NCBI RefSeq assembly: GCF_007995095.1
Contig: NZ_VOPY01000003.1
Coordinates: 124,001-188,000, forward strand
DNA length: 64,000 nt
Source: Flavisphingopyxis soli
Lineage (GTDB): Bacteria; Pseudomonadota; Alphaproteobacteria; Sphingomonadales; Sphingomonadaceae
Direction: 5' to 3'
The position numbers and the translations under genes are program-made. Below are positions 24,805 through 33,194 of the stretch, in pieces. Below the pieces are notes generated by a model. That model searched no databases. It was not told the DNA's origin and was given only the letters and a program-made list of their open reading frames with translations. Every line of letters starts with the position of its first letter. The stretch's first letter is position 1.

Positions 24805-25335
24805 TCAGGCGCCGAAGCTGTCGAAATAGGCGAAGATGGCGTCTTCGTCGCGGCTCGCGGCGTTGCGCCAGCTCGACGCGTCCTTCTTGCTGTTGAGCCG
24901 CGTGCCGTCGGGGGCGGCGACGAACACGGTCGGCGTGCCCTTGAGGGTCTTGAGGCCGAAACGCCGCGCGATCGCGGCATTGTGGAGGTCGCCGGTGGCG
25001 GGATGGCCGGCATCGACGAAAACGACCTCGTATCGGGAATCGAGCATCTCGGCGAAGCGCGGGGTGGCGAACCAGCCGGCGAGCGCGCGGCTGTCGTGGC
25101 ACCAGTTGGCGCCCATCACGACGACGACGCGCTTGTCGGCGAGTGCGGCGCGCGTCATCGCGGCGGCGACAGCTTCGCTTGCGTCGGCGGTCTCGTCATA
25201 GGGCCGCGCCTCGGGCGCTGCGACCGCCGCGACCGGCGCGTCTGCGGCAACAGGCGCTACCGCGGGCAGGCCATATTCCTCGAGCCCGCCGGCGGTGAGC
25301 AGCGCGACAACAGCGATGAAGGGGATCGGGGTCAT
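24805..25335 (-). CDS. Exported thioredoxin-like protein with a CxxS active site
   Basis: A 176-residue protein with an N-terminal hydrophobic signal segment (FIAVVALLTAG) and a thioredoxin fold. The active-site motif is GANWCHDSRALAG, in which the second cysteine of CxxC is Ser, so only a single redox-active thiol remains. The cis-Pro segment is LKGTPTVFV. Monothiol members act as reductases of mixed disulfides or as chaperones. It lies 39 bases downstream of ispG on the same strand, and may be cotranscribed. It is periplasmic by prediction. Confidence 0.85.
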   Translation of the reverse strand: MTPIPFIAVVALLTAGGLEEYGLPAVAPVAADAPVAAVAAPEARPYDETADASEAVAAAMTRAALADKRVVVVMGANWCHDSRALAGWFATPRFAEMLDSRYEVVFVDAGHPATGDLHNAAIARRFGLKTLKGTPTVFVAAPDGTRLNSKKDASSWRNAASRDEDAIFAYFDSFGA

Positions 25336-25374
25336 TGCGCGGCTTTCATGGCTGCCATCGAAAGGGTCGGAGGC

Positions 25375-26511
25375 TCACGCCGCGGCGTGGGCGCGCGTGT
25401 CGGCGCTGGTGCTCGTGCCCGCTTCGATCTCGGCCGCCTTGGCCTCGACGAGGCGGACGATGTGATCGACCATGTCGCTGTCGGCAACGTGGTGGTCGGT
25501 GACGCCCGAGAGATAGACCATGTGCTTGCCCGCGCCGCCGCCGGTGATGCCGATATCGGTCTCGCGCGCCTCGCCGGGGCCGTTGACGACGCAGCCGAGG
25601 ACCGAGAGCGAGAGCGGCGTCGAAATGTGCGCGAGGCGTTCCTCGAGCTTCTGCACGGTGCGGATGACGTCGAAGCCCTGGCGCGCGCAGCTGGGGCAGC
25701 TGACGACGCGGACGCCGCGGGTGCGAACGCCCATCGATTTCAGGATCTCGTAGCCGACGCGGACCTCTTCCTCGGGTTCGGCCGAGAGGCTGACGCGGAT
25801 CGTGTCGCCGATCCCCGCCCAGATCAGCGAGCCGATGCCGATCGAGGATTTGACCGTGCCGCCGATCAGCCCGCCCGCCTCGGTAATGCCAAGATGCAGC
25901 GGGCAGTCGACCGCCGATGCGAGCTGGTGATAGGCGGCGACCGCGAGGAACAGGTCGCTGGCTTTGACCGCGACCTTGTATTCGCGAAAGTCGTGGTCTT
26001 CCAAAAGTCGGATATGGTCGAGCGCGCTTTCGACCAGCGCCTCGGGGCAGGGCTCGCCGTATTTTTCGAGCAGGTCGCGCTCGAGGCTGCCGGCGTTGAC
26101 GCCGATACGGATCGCGCAGCCGTTCGCCTTGGCCGCGTTGACGACCTCGCGGACGCGTTCGTCGCTGCCGATATTGCCCGGATTGATGCGCAGGCACGCG
26201 GCGCCGGCATCGGCGGCCTCGAGCGCGCGCTTGTAATGGAAATGGATGTCGGCGACGATCGGCACGCGCGCGGCGCGGACGATCTGTTTGAGCGCGGCCG
26301 TGCTGTCCTGGTCGGGGCACGATACGCGGATGATGTCGGCGCCCGCCTCTTCGCAGCGGCGGATCTGTTCGATCGTCGCCTTGGCGTCGCTGGTCGGGGT
26401 GTTAGTCATCGTCTGGACGCTGATCGGCGCATCGCCGCCGACGGGAACGTTGCCGACCATGATCTGGCGCGAGACGCGCCGTTCGATATCGCGCCAGGGG
26501 CGGATGGACAT
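25375..26511 (-). CDS. ispG: 4-hydroxy-3-methylbut-2-enyl-diphosphate synthase (flavodoxin)
   Basis: A 378-residue iron-sulfur enzyme of the non-mevalonate isoprenoid pathway converting MEcPP to HMBPP. The TIM-barrel part begins [18 protein letters not shown]; the C-terminal cluster domain has [11 protein letters not shown] and [10 protein letters not shown] with the cluster cysteines. The length fits the bacterial short form. It supplies IPP/DMAPP, and hence carotenoids and quinones in a sphingomonad. A thioredoxin-like gene follows. Confidence 0.96.
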   Translation of the reverse strand: MSIRPWRDIERRVSRQIMVGNVPVGGDAPISVQTMTNTPTSDAKATIEQIRRCEEAGADIIRVSCPDQDSTAALKQIVRAARVPIVADIHFHYKRALEAADAGAACLRINPGNIGSDERVREVVNAAKANGCAIRIGVNAGSLERDLLEKYGEPCPEALVESALDHIRLLEDHDFREYKVAVKASDLFLAVAAYHQLASAVDCPLHLGITEAGGLIGGTVKSSIGIGSLIWAGIGDTIRVSLSAEPEEEVRVGYEILKSMGVRTRGVRVVSCPSCARQGFDVIRTVQKLEERLAHISTPLSLSVLGCVVNGPGEARETDIGITGGGAGKHMVYLSGVTDHHVADSDMVDHIVRLVEAKAAEIEAGTSTSADTRAHAAA

Positions 26512-26614
26512 AGATAATCGCCTTGTTTGCGGCCGTTCTAAGCGGTCCGCATGACAGAGGCATGAATATAGGGGTGTTAGGGGGCGGCTGGCAACGTGCC
26601 AGCGCCGAAATGCG

Positions 26615-26962
26615 TCAGGCGATCCGGCGAGCGATCACCGCGATGCTGTCGGCAAGTTCGTCGACCAGCGCATTGCCTGCGGCGCGGACCATCGCGGGCG
26701 GCGCGTCGGCGCGGCACAGCTTGGACACCATTTCAAGCCCCGCCTGGGTAATCGAGACGAGATCGCGGATGCGTTCGGCAACCGCCTCATCCTGTTCGCG
26801 CCCGGTTTCGACAACGCGCATCGCGAGCGCTTCGAGCCCGGTATCGTCGGTCGAGCGGCCGGCGAATTTGGCGGCAAGTTCGACCGGGCCGGCAAGGCCG
26901 AGCAACAGGTCGAACGCGGCTGGCGCGCTCGTTTCGCTCGAAATGTGGGCGGCATGGCTCAT
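26615..26962 (-). CDS. Hypothetical helical protein
   Basis: A 115-residue acidic, helix-rich cytoplasmic protein ([20 protein letters not shown]) with no recognised domain. Heptad-like patterns in the second half ([16 protein letters not shown]) suggest a coiled coil. A TTAACCAT element lies 22-29 bases upstream of its ATG on its own strand, which is the CtrA half-site sequence; control by CtrA is a guess. Located between ispG and a porin gene. Confidence 0.65.
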   Translation of the reverse strand: MSHAAHISSETSAPAAFDLLLGLAGPVELAAKFAGRSTDDTGLEALAMRVVETGREQDEAVAERIRDLVSITQAGLEMVSKLCRADAPPAMVRAAGNALVDELADSIAVIARRIA

Positions 26963-26983
26963 GACGATCGTGTGTAGCCCATG

Positions 26984-27001
26984 ATGGTTAACGGGCCGTT
27001 A
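26984..27001 (-). promoter_or_regulatory. CtrA-like half-site and palindrome upstream of the helical protein gene
   Basis: TTAACCAT on the minus strand (26984-26991) equals the alphaproteobacterial CtrA half-site; it overlaps the perfect palindrome TAACGGGCCGTTA (26989-27001). The full TTAA-N7-TTAA spacing is not present, so this is weak evidence. Confidence 0.35.
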
Positions 27002-27063
27002 CCCAAGGCGGGCGTGCAACGGGTCGGCGTATCGGTGCTTGCCAAGCGCGCGAACCGGCAGCA

Positions 27064-27843
27064 ATGAGCGCGATTATGACCAGAATGATCCAGGCGGCGA
27101 TGCTGATCGCCACGCTCACCGTCGCTTCACCCGCTTTTGCGCAGGACGAAGGCCCCACCTACGGGCCGGGCAACGGTGTCACACTTTCGGCCAGTGCGAC
27201 CGCCGCGAGCGACTATCGCTATCGCGGCCTGTCGCGGTCTGAAGGCGACCCGGTGATCCAGGGACAGGCCTATGTCGAGCTACCGGGCGGCCTGTACGGC
27301 GGGGTGTTCGGATCGACGCTCGGTGGCAGCGACCAGGGCGCGGGCGATATCGAGATCGACCTGATCGCGGGCTATAACGGCGCCATCGCGTCGGGCGTGA
27401 ACATCGATGTCGGGGCGACGTATTTTACCTTCAACGGCAATGGCGCGCCGCACAGCATCGACGGGCTCGGCGATCTCGGCTCCTATGTCGAACCCTATGC
27501 GGCGCTGTCGTACACGCTCGGCCCCGTCCAGGCGAAGGTCGGCGCGGCCTATGCGCCCAAGCAGGACAGCATCGGCGGCGACAACCTCTATCTCTATGGC
27601 CAGGCGAGCGCCGGCGTGCCGATGACGCCGCTGACGATCAACGCCAAGTTCGGCCGCAGCGAGGGATCGCTGGCCCCCGGCGCGGGCAGCTACACCGACT
27701 GGTCGGTCGGCGCCGATTATGTCCTCGGCCCGCTGACGCTCGGCGCGAAATATGTCGACACCAGCCTCGCCCAGACGGGGGTCAAGGCGGTCGACCGGCT
27801 CTATGACCCCAGCGTCGTGGTGTCGGCGACGATCGGATTCTAA
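27064..27843 (+). CDS. TorF-family putative porin
   Basis: A 259-residue outer-membrane protein. A signal peptide is visible in IQAAMLIATLTVASPAFAQ, and the mature part begins NGVTLSASATAASDYRYRGLS, the standard first strand of the TorF/gcw_chp family, in which S.YR.RG.S recurs. The remainder alternates amphipathic strands and ends with a terminal Phe (SATIGF), typical for Bam recognition. The first ATG (27064) is taken, although 27076 and 27085 are alternatives. The pore substrate is not known. Confidence 0.88.
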   Translation: MSAIMTRMIQAAMLIATLTVASPAFAQDEGPTYGPGNGVTLSASATAASDYRYRGLSRSEGDPVIQGQAYVELPGGLYGGVFGSTLGGSDQGAGDIEIDLIAGYNGAIASGVNIDVGATYFTFNGNGAPHSIDGLGDLGSYVEPYAALSYTLGPVQAKVGAAYAPKQDSIGGDNLYLYGQASAGVPMTPLTINAKFGRSEGSLAPGAGSYTDWSVGADYVLGPLTLGAKYVDTSLAQTGVKAVDRLYDPSVVVSATIGF

Positions 27844-27897
27844 CCGACAATTCGATGGGTTGCGGGAACTTGGCCCGCCGTCGTGCATTGAACCGGC

Positions 27898-28422
27898 ATG
27901 ACCAAGTCACACGCCCTTCATGCCCTTGCCGCCGTCGCGCTCGTCGCGACTGCGGTCCAGCCCGCCATTGCCGAAGCGCGCGCCAGCGTCGCGCTCGACA
28001 CTGTCATCGCGTTCGACAACCCGTCGGACCCGTGGCTGTCGGAAGCCAGCGACCGCATCTTCAGCTCGGTCTGGACCAAGGCATCGACGCAGCTCGCCGT
28101 CCCCGGCATCGGCCTGACCAAGGTTTCGACCACCGCCGCGGGTAACGGCTGGGTCGCCAACGACGTCCCGATCAGCGGCGACTGGCATGGCCTTCGCATG
28201 ACGGGGTTCAGCCTCAACGGCATGCCGCAGAGCGGCGTGGGATCCTATGTCCTGCACTTTGCCGATGCACCGGGCCAGGTCGTCGGCACGCTCGATGCGA
28301 TGGGTTTCCCGGTGACGGGCGTCGGCAAGGACACGCGCACCGGTGACGCGGATTGCGGTACCAAGCTGCGCGTCGATGGCGAGGGACTGGGTTCGAGCTT
28401 CACGATCAGCTTCGCCTGCTGA
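27898..28422 (+). CDS. Hypothetical secreted protein
   Basis: A 174-residue protein with a Sec signal peptide (HALAAVALVATAVQPAIAEA) and a beta-rich mature region of unknown fold. Cysteines occur at the GDADCGTKL segment and at the very C-terminus (SISFAC type), which may form a disulfide. It follows the porin by 55 bases on the same strand and could share its transcript. No family recognised. Confidence 0.72.
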   Translation: MTKSHALHALAAVALVATAVQPAIAEARASVALDTVIAFDNPSDPWLSEASDRIFSSVWTKASTQLAVPGIGLTKVSTTAAGNGWVANDVPISGDWHGLRMTGFSLNGMPQSGVGSYVLHFADAPGQVVGTLDAMGFPVTGVGKDTRTGDADCGTKLRVDGEGLGSSFTISFAC

Positions 28423-28429
28423 TCGCCGC

Positions 28430-28882
28430 CTAAGCCAATTCGACAGATTTGAGAACGCGCGGCCCGGGTCCCAGCTCGGCCGCGGTGTCTTGCGGATTGT
28501 ACAGCGCGCACTTGTCGAGGCTGAGACAGCCGCACCCGATACAGCCATTCAGATTATTACGCAGCCGCTGCAGCGACGCGATCCGCCGATCGACTTCGGC
28601 GAGGAACCTGGTGCTGCTGCGCTGCCAGTCGGCCAGGCTCGGTGCGCGGTCCTTGGGCAGCGCCGCTAGTTCTTCGGCGATTTCGCGCACGGTAAAACCA
28701 AGCTGCTGCGCGATCAGCACGAATGACAGGCGGCGAAGATCGGCGCGCAGGAAGCGGCGCTGATTGCCCGCATTCCGGATCGGGTGAACGAGGCCCTTTT
28801 CCTCGTAGAACCGGATGGCCGACACCGACAGGCCGGTCCGCGCCGCAAGTTGCCCGATCGTCAGTACGTCGCTTGCTCTCAT
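28430..28882 (-). CDS. soxR: Redox-sensitive transcriptional activator SoxR
   Basis: A 150-residue MerR-family activator. The N-terminal HTH (LTIGQLAARTGLSVSAIRFYEEKGLV) binds DNA, the long central helix dimerises, and the C-terminal CIGCGCLSLDKC holds the [2Fe-2S] cluster sensing superoxide or redox-cycling compounds. The length and motif match SoxR. Facing it is a sox-box promoter for a small gene and a VOC gene, which is the alphaproteobacterial arrangement where SoxR controls its own local targets rather than soxS. Confidence 0.95.
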   Translation of the reverse strand: MRASDVLTIGQLAARTGLSVSAIRFYEEKGLVHPIRNAGNQRRFLRADLRRLSFVLIAQQLGFTVREIAEELAALPKDRAPSLADWQRSSTRFLAEVDRRIASLQRLRNNLNGCIGCGCLSLDKCALYNPQDTAAELGPGPRVLKSVELA

Positions 28883-28906
28883 CGAATTTTCCCGTCACGC
28901 AATAGC

Positions 28907-28937
28907 TTGACCTCAACTTAGCTTGAGGTTGTATCAG
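28907..28937 (+). promoter_or_regulatory. SoxR-dependent promoter with sox box
   Basis: CCTCAA, six bases and TTGAGG (28911-28928) form the canonical 18-bp sox box. It sits between a TTGACC -35 (28907-28912) and a TATCAG -10 (28932-28937) with a 19-base spacer, the lengthened spacing that MerR-family activators correct. It reads towards the 48-codon gene at 28985. Confidence 0.88.
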
Positions 28938-28984
28938 ATTGTCCGACCGTCGCAAGTGACGACGCGATCCAACGGAAGGACACG

Positions 28985-29131
28985 ATGATGACCAAGCCAC
29001 CGACCAGAATTTCGAACGACTCCGACGCCGAGCTGCCACGACCGCGAAAGGACGCGAGCGATGACGCACGCCAGCGCTCGATCATCGGCTTTGGCGAAGC
29101 GCTCGCCACCATGCTCAGTTTCAAATCGTAA
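28985..29131 (+). CDS. 48-residue small protein under SoxR control
   Basis: Two adjacent ATGs (28985, 28988) follow GGAAGGA; the frame ends with TAA at 29131. The protein begins MMTKPPTRISNDSDAELPRP and ends GEALATMLSFKS: a polar, disordered first half and a short amphipathic helix at the end. It is the first gene after a consensus SoxR promoter and lies 14 bases before the VOC gene, so it should be induced with it. I know of no family for it. Confidence 0.72.
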   Translation: MMTKPPTRISNDSDAELPRPRKDASDDARQRSIIGFGEALATMLSFKS

Positions 29132-29145
29132 CGGGAGGCGAAGTC

Positions 29146-29517
29146 ATGCGTATCGAACACGTCAACATCAGCGTCTCCGATCCCGCCGCCTCGGCGCGCA
29201 GCCTGAGCGAAATCTTCGGCTGGCAGGTGCGCTGGCAGGGGCCGGCAATGGCGGGCGGCCATACCGTCCATGTCGGCAGCAAGAGCGATTATATCGCGCT
29301 CTACACCGGGCCCGACGGCCAACATAATGGCGTGCGCTATCCCAAGGGCGAGCCGCTCCAGCATATCGGCATCGAGGTCGACGATCTCGACGCCGTCGAA
29401 GCCAAGGTGATCGCCGCGGGGTTCGTGCCCGTCAACCATGGCGATTACGACCCGGGCCGGCGGTTCTATTTCATCGACGCCGACGGGATCGAATTCGAGG
29501 TGGTCAGCTATGCGTAG
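29146..29517 (+). CDS. VOC-family (glyoxalase-fold) protein in the SoxR-controlled unit
   Basis: A 123-residue single-domain VOC protein starting MRIEHVNISVSDPAASARSL. The metal-ligand positions of the fold are recognisable (His in EHVNISV, the second His in LQHIGIEVDD and Glu in GIEFEVV). It ends after FYFIDADGIEFEVVSYA. Such proteins detoxify electrophiles or bind antibiotics. With a SoxR promoter upstream, a role against redox-cycling compounds or their products is the favoured inference. A hairpin follows at 29588. Confidence 0.9.
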   Translation: MRIEHVNISVSDPAASARSLSEIFGWQVRWQGPAMAGGHTVHVGSKSDYIALYTGPDGQHNGVRYPKGEPLQHIGIEVDDLDAVEAKVIAAGFVPVNHGDYDPGRRFYFIDADGIEFEVVSYA

Positions 29518-29587
29518 CGGACCAGGCCGCCAAGCCTCATTCCGATCAGGCGATGAAATGCGGCGGTCGGGGCAATGCAACATTTTA

Positions 29588-29621
29588 CCGGCGATTTGTC
29601 CCGTCGCGGGATGATCGCCGG
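29588..29621. terminator. Strong hairpin after the VOC gene
   Basis: CCGGCGAT pairs with ATCGCCGG, and inside it TCCCG pairs with CGGGA around TCG. It lies 70 bases downstream of the VOC stop without a U-tract. It could be a terminator or a stabilising 3' structure. Confidence 0.5.
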
Positions 29622-29708
29622 GAGGGTGCGGCGTTAAGCATCTTGTTGCGCGACAGCTCTGCAGGAACGCAGTAAATTATGCGCTCATAGTGGGAAGGGC
29701 ATTACGCG

Positions 29709-30422
29709 ATGTTGTACGGGACGAAAGCTTTGTGGGCCGAATTCTGGACCGTCGTCGGCGAGATATGGGCGTCGCCCGCGTGGCGCCGCGCGGCGATGTT
29801 CCTGTTCCCCTATGCCGGCCTCCTGACCGGTCTGTGCGTCGCGGCGCATTATGGCGAGCTGACCAACGCGCCGCTGCCACGCCAGTTCTTTTTCGCAACC
29901 GACGGCGGTTTTGGCGAATGGCTCGAATATTCGATGACGACCGCGGTCGCGGTGCTGCTGTTCGTGATGTGGCGGCGCGATCGGGTGGGCGTCTACCTCG
30001 CCAATGCGGCGCTGTTCGTCTATCTGACGCTCGACAACAGCCTCCAGATCCATGAGCAATTCGGCTATGCCGTAGGCAATGCCTTTGCCGACTGGTCATT
30101 GCCGGTGAGGCCCAACGATATCGGCGAGGCGGCGCTGTTCGCCGGCGTCGGCTTCGTCTGGCTCGTCACACTGGGATTGAGCCTGCGCAAGGCGCAGCTG
30201 CGACCCGCGATCTATTCGCTGATCCTCGCCGCGGGCGTCCTGTCCACCGCGTTCTTCGGCGTGATTGTCGACCTGATGGTGGTGTGGGGCTATCACACGC
30301 CGGCACTACGCGAGATCGAGACCTTCATCGAGGACGGCGGCGAATTCGCGATGCTGTGCCTGACCTTCCTGCTGGCCGTGTCGATCTATGACATCGAGCG
30401 GCGGCGTCGCGCTCAGCCGTAA
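29709..30422 (+). CDS. Hypothetical polytopic membrane protein
   Basis: A 237-residue inner-membrane protein with about six hydrophobic helices. The loop YLTLDNSLQIHEQFGY and the last loop, carrying GYHTPALREIETFIEDGGEF, are rich in acidic residues and His near membrane boundaries. I do not recognise its family. The start at 29709 has a GGGA element upstream at fair spacing. The last ten bases overlap the convergent TauE/SafE gene. Confidence 0.72.
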   Translation: MLYGTKALWAEFWTVVGEIWASPAWRRAAMFLFPYAGLLTGLCVAAHYGELTNAPLPRQFFFATDGGFGEWLEYSMTTAVAVLLFVMWRRDRVGVYLANAALFVYLTLDNSLQIHEQFGYAVGNAFADWSLPVRPNDIGEAALFAGVGFVWLVTLGLSLRKAQLRPAIYSLILAAGVLSTAFFGVIVDLMVVWGYHTPALREIETFIEDGGEFAMLCLTFLLAVSIYDIERRRRAQP

Positions 30423-31171
30423 GCGCGGAGGAAAAAGACGATTGTGGTCGCCGCGGTGACGGCGAGCGTCCAGATCCGTACGCCGAGTGGCGGGAGCCGC
30501 TTGCCGATCCGCACGCCGACCCAGCCGCCGGCGACCGCGCCTGCGAGCATCGGCAGGCACGCGGCCCATGAGATGAGGCCCGTTGCGACGAAGACGAAGG
30601 CCGCCGCGCTGTTGGCGATCGCGAGCATCAGCGTGCGCGGCGCGAACAGCCTGCGCGGCGTAACATTGGCGAGCAGGCCGTAAAGCGCGGTCATCATCAG
30701 CCCGACACCACCGCCGAAATAGCCGCCATAGATGCCGAGCAGGCCCTGGGTGACGAACAGCGTGCGGCGTCCGATCGTGACGCGGCTGTGGAGATGGTCG
30801 CTCGCGCTGCGGCCGAACGCCATGACGACCAGCGCGAACAGCAGCAGCCACGGAATGATGCGGTCGAACGCGGCGCTCGGCGTCAGGACGAGCAATGTGC
30901 TGCCGATCAGCGCCGCAGCGAAGGTGATCGCGCCGAGCCAGCGGATATCGATGCCGCCGACCGGGCCGAGTTCATCGCGAAATCCGTAGGCGCTTGTCGC
31001 CGCGCCGGGGAGCAGCGCGAAATTGCTCGTCGCATTGGCGACATTGGCGGGTAGGCCGATCGCGATCAGCGCGGGGAGCGTGGCAAAGGTCCCGCCGCCC
31101 GCAAGCGCATTCATCGCGCCGCCGATCAGGCCTGCACCTGCCGCCAGCGCGAGCGTCGCGATATCAACCAA
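30413..31171 (-). CDS. TauE/SafE-family sulfite exporter-like membrane protein
   Basis: A 252-residue inner-membrane protein of the TSUP (TauE/SafE) family. The opening [29 protein letters not shown] and the second repeat [21 protein letters not shown] are the conserved repeats of the family. Members export sulfite, sulfoacetate or related organosulfur anions, but this member has no context to choose. Its ATG overlaps the stop region of rlmN by eight bases, so it is translationally coupled to it. Confidence 0.92.
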   Translation of the reverse strand: MVDIATLALAAGAGLIGGAMNALAGGGTFATLPALIAIGLPANVANATSNFALLPGAATSAYGFRDELGPVGGIDIRWLGAITFAAALIGSTLLVLTPSAAFDRIIPWLLLFALVVMAFGRSASDHLHSRVTIGRRTLFVTQGLLGIYGGYFGGGVGLMMTALYGLLANVTPRRLFAPRTLMLAIANSAAAFVFVATGLISWAACLPMLAGAVAGGWVGVRIGKRLPPLGVRIWTLAVTAATTIVFFLRAYG

Positions 31172-32459
31172 GCGTTGTGGCTTCCTCTGCCTCGGCCCGA
31201 TCTCTCTCCGCGCGGGTCAGTTTGACCGCGGCGGTCTTGAGCTGGCCGCAGGCGGCGTCGATGTCGCGGCCGCGCGGCGTGCGGATCGGGGCCGAGATGC
31301 CGGCGTCGAAGACGATCTTGCTGAACGCGCGAATGCGGGCCGGCGACGAGCATTCGTACGGCGCGCCGGGCCACGGGTTGAACGGGATCAGGTTGACCTT
31401 GGCGGGCAGGCGATAGTGGTTGATCAGCCGAACAAGCTCGTGCGCGTCGGCGTCGCTGTCGTTCTTGTCCCTGAGCATGACATATTCGAAGGTGATCCGC
31501 CGGGCGTTGTTGGCGCGCGGATAGTCTGCGCACGCCTGCAACAACTCCTCGATGCCGTATTTGCGGTTGATCGGGACGATCTCGTCGCGGACCTCCTTGG
31601 TCACCGCGTGGAGCGATACTGCGAGGTTGACGCCGATCTCCTCGGCGCAGCGCGCCATCATCGGGACGACGCCGCTGGTCGAGAGCGTGATGCGGCGCTT
31701 TGACAGCGCGAGCCCGTCGCCGTGCATGACGATCCTGAGCGCGTCGCGGACATTGTCGAAATTGTAGAGCGGTTCGCCCATGCCCATCATGACGATGTTG
31801 GTCAGCATGCGCGCGCCGGTGCCGTATTCGGAATTATACTCGGCGACCGGCTGATCGTCCTCGTCGTCGTCATCGGGGGCGAGATCGTCTTCGGGATCGC
31901 TGCCGAGGCCGGCCATGTTGCCCTTGGGCCATTCGCCGAGCGCGTCGCGCGCGAGCATCACCTGGCCGACGATTTCGCCCGGGGTCAGGTTGCGGACGAG
32001 GCGCATCGTGCCGGTGTGGCAGAAGGTGCAGTTGAGCGTGCAGCCGACCTGGCTCGACACGCACAGCGTGCCGCGGCTTTCGTCGGGGATGAAGACCATC
32101 TCGTAATCCTGCGCGTCGGCCGAGCGGAGGAGCCATTTGCGCGTGCCGTCTTCGCTGACCTGCGCCTCGACGACCTCGGGACGGCCGATGACGAAGCGTG
32201 TCGCGAGCCACGGGCGCATCGTCTTGGCCATGTCGGTCATCGCATCGAAATCGGTCAGGCCGCGATGATAGGTCCAGTGGAACAGCTGCTTGGCGCGCAG
32301 CTTCGCCTGTTTGGGCTCAAGCCCGGCTTCGGCGAGCACCGACTGGATCTGTGCGCGCGACAGGCCGAGCAGGTCGATACGACCGTCCTCGCGCGGGGTT
32401 ACGGTGCGCGGAACGGGCACCGGGTCGATATGGCCGGGAATCTGCATGATGGTGCGCAT
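31164..32459 (-). CDS. rlmN: 23S rRNA (adenine-2503-C2)-methyltransferase
   Basis: A radical-SAM enzyme methylating A2503 of 23S rRNA and A37 of some tRNAs. The cluster motif is [13 protein letters not shown], and the SAM and substrate blocks [19 protein letters not shown] and LHAV are present. The start at 32459 is preferred (ATGs at 32447 and further upstream are alternatives). Unusually, an acidic segment of about 30 residues ([17 protein letters not shown]) lies between the cluster domain and [10 protein letters not shown]. It precedes and is coupled to the TauE/SafE gene. Confidence 0.94.
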   Translation of the reverse strand: MRTIMQIPGHIDPVPVPRTVTPREDGRIDLLGLSRAQIQSVLAEAGLEPKQAKLRAKQLFHWTYHRGLTDFDAMTDMAKTMRPWLATRFVIGRPEVVEAQVSEDGTRKWLLRSADAQDYEMVFIPDESRGTLCVSSQVGCTLNCTFCHTGTMRLVRNLTPGEIVGQVMLARDALGEWPKGNMAGLGSDPEDDLAPDDDDEDDQPVAEYNSEYGTGARMLTNIVMMGMGEPLYNFDNVRDALRIVMHGDGLALSKRRITLSTSGVVPMMARCAEEIGVNLAVSLHAVTKEVRDEIVPINRKYGIEELLQACADYPRANNARRITFEYVMLRDKNDSDADAHELVRLINHYRLPAKVNLIPFNPWPGAPYECSSPARIRAFSKIVFDAGISAPIRTPRGRDIDAACGQLKTAAVKLTRAERDRAEAEEATTLG

Positions 32460-32499
32460 ATAGGCGCGCCCGAGCGATCCGTCACCCCGTGCGTTCGGA

Positions 32500-32994
32500 T
32501 CAGCGTGCGCGGGCGCAACCCAGAGCGGCGGCATCGATCGCGGTGGCGGCGCCCTTGAGCGCATAGCGATCGCTGAAACGGTTGCCGCGCGTGTCGCTGG
32601 TGCGGATCGTCATCGTGCTCGCCGAGCGGATTGCGGCGATGATCGCGGCGTCTGTGCGCGCGTCGCGTGCCCAGGCGTTGCGCCCCTCGCCGACCAGCGC
32701 GAAGCGCGCGGCGCCGATGCCGATGACGATGTCGCGACCGGGCGCGGCGGCGCGGCCGAGCCGGGCGTAGAACTGGCCGCGAATGCGCGAGCCGGGCCAA
32801 TAGCCGATGCTGGCATAAGCTGGCTCGGCCTTGCCGCGCTGGCCGTCGGCACGCGCGATCGCATAGCAGCGCGAAACCTTGGCGGAATCGCGAAACGCGC
32901 CCCAGCCGTCGAAGATGCCGAGCGATTCCGCCGCGGCGACGGGGACGACGACGAGTGACAGGCTGAGGCCAAGGAGGAGGGTACGGATCGGCAC
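32500..32994 (-). CDS. Invasion-associated locus B (IalB)-like secreted protein
   Basis: A 164-residue exported protein; the GTG at 32994 is chosen because it directly opens the signal peptide [22 protein letters not shown], while the upstream ATG at 33141 would add a basic non-signal segment. The mature region shows [19 protein letters not shown] and a C-terminal Cys in AALGCARA, compatible with an IalB-like fold. Family members are periplasmic and of unclear function. It lies 40 bases upstream of rlmN on the same strand. Confidence 0.75.
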   Translation of the reverse strand: MPIRTLLLGLSLSLVVVPVAAAESLGIFDGWGAFRDSAKVSRCYAIARADGQRGKAEPAYASIGYWPGSRIRGQFYARLGRAAAPGRDIVIGIGAARFALVGEGRNAWARDARTDAAIIAAIRSASTMTIRTSDTRGNRFSDRYALKGAATAIDAAALGCARAR

Positions 32995-33194
32995 GATGGC
33001 GCGGTGATTCGCGCAAATGGCGTGCTTTGGCAAGCGGGCGCGCCGCGAAGGGAGTCGCTCGCGCTTGCGGCACCCGAGATTCTCGTTAAGGAAGGAGGGG
33101 AATTTCCGGCGCATTTTCTTGGCGATTCCCGGTCTTCGCAAGAGGACCGGCGCAGCGACCGGCAGTAGGTTCGAAGAGGGAGCGAATGGGGTCT

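Noticed and set aside
30788-31054. Short plus-strand frame within the TauE/SafE gene
   Set aside because: No ribosome site and fully explained by the membrane protein on the other strand.
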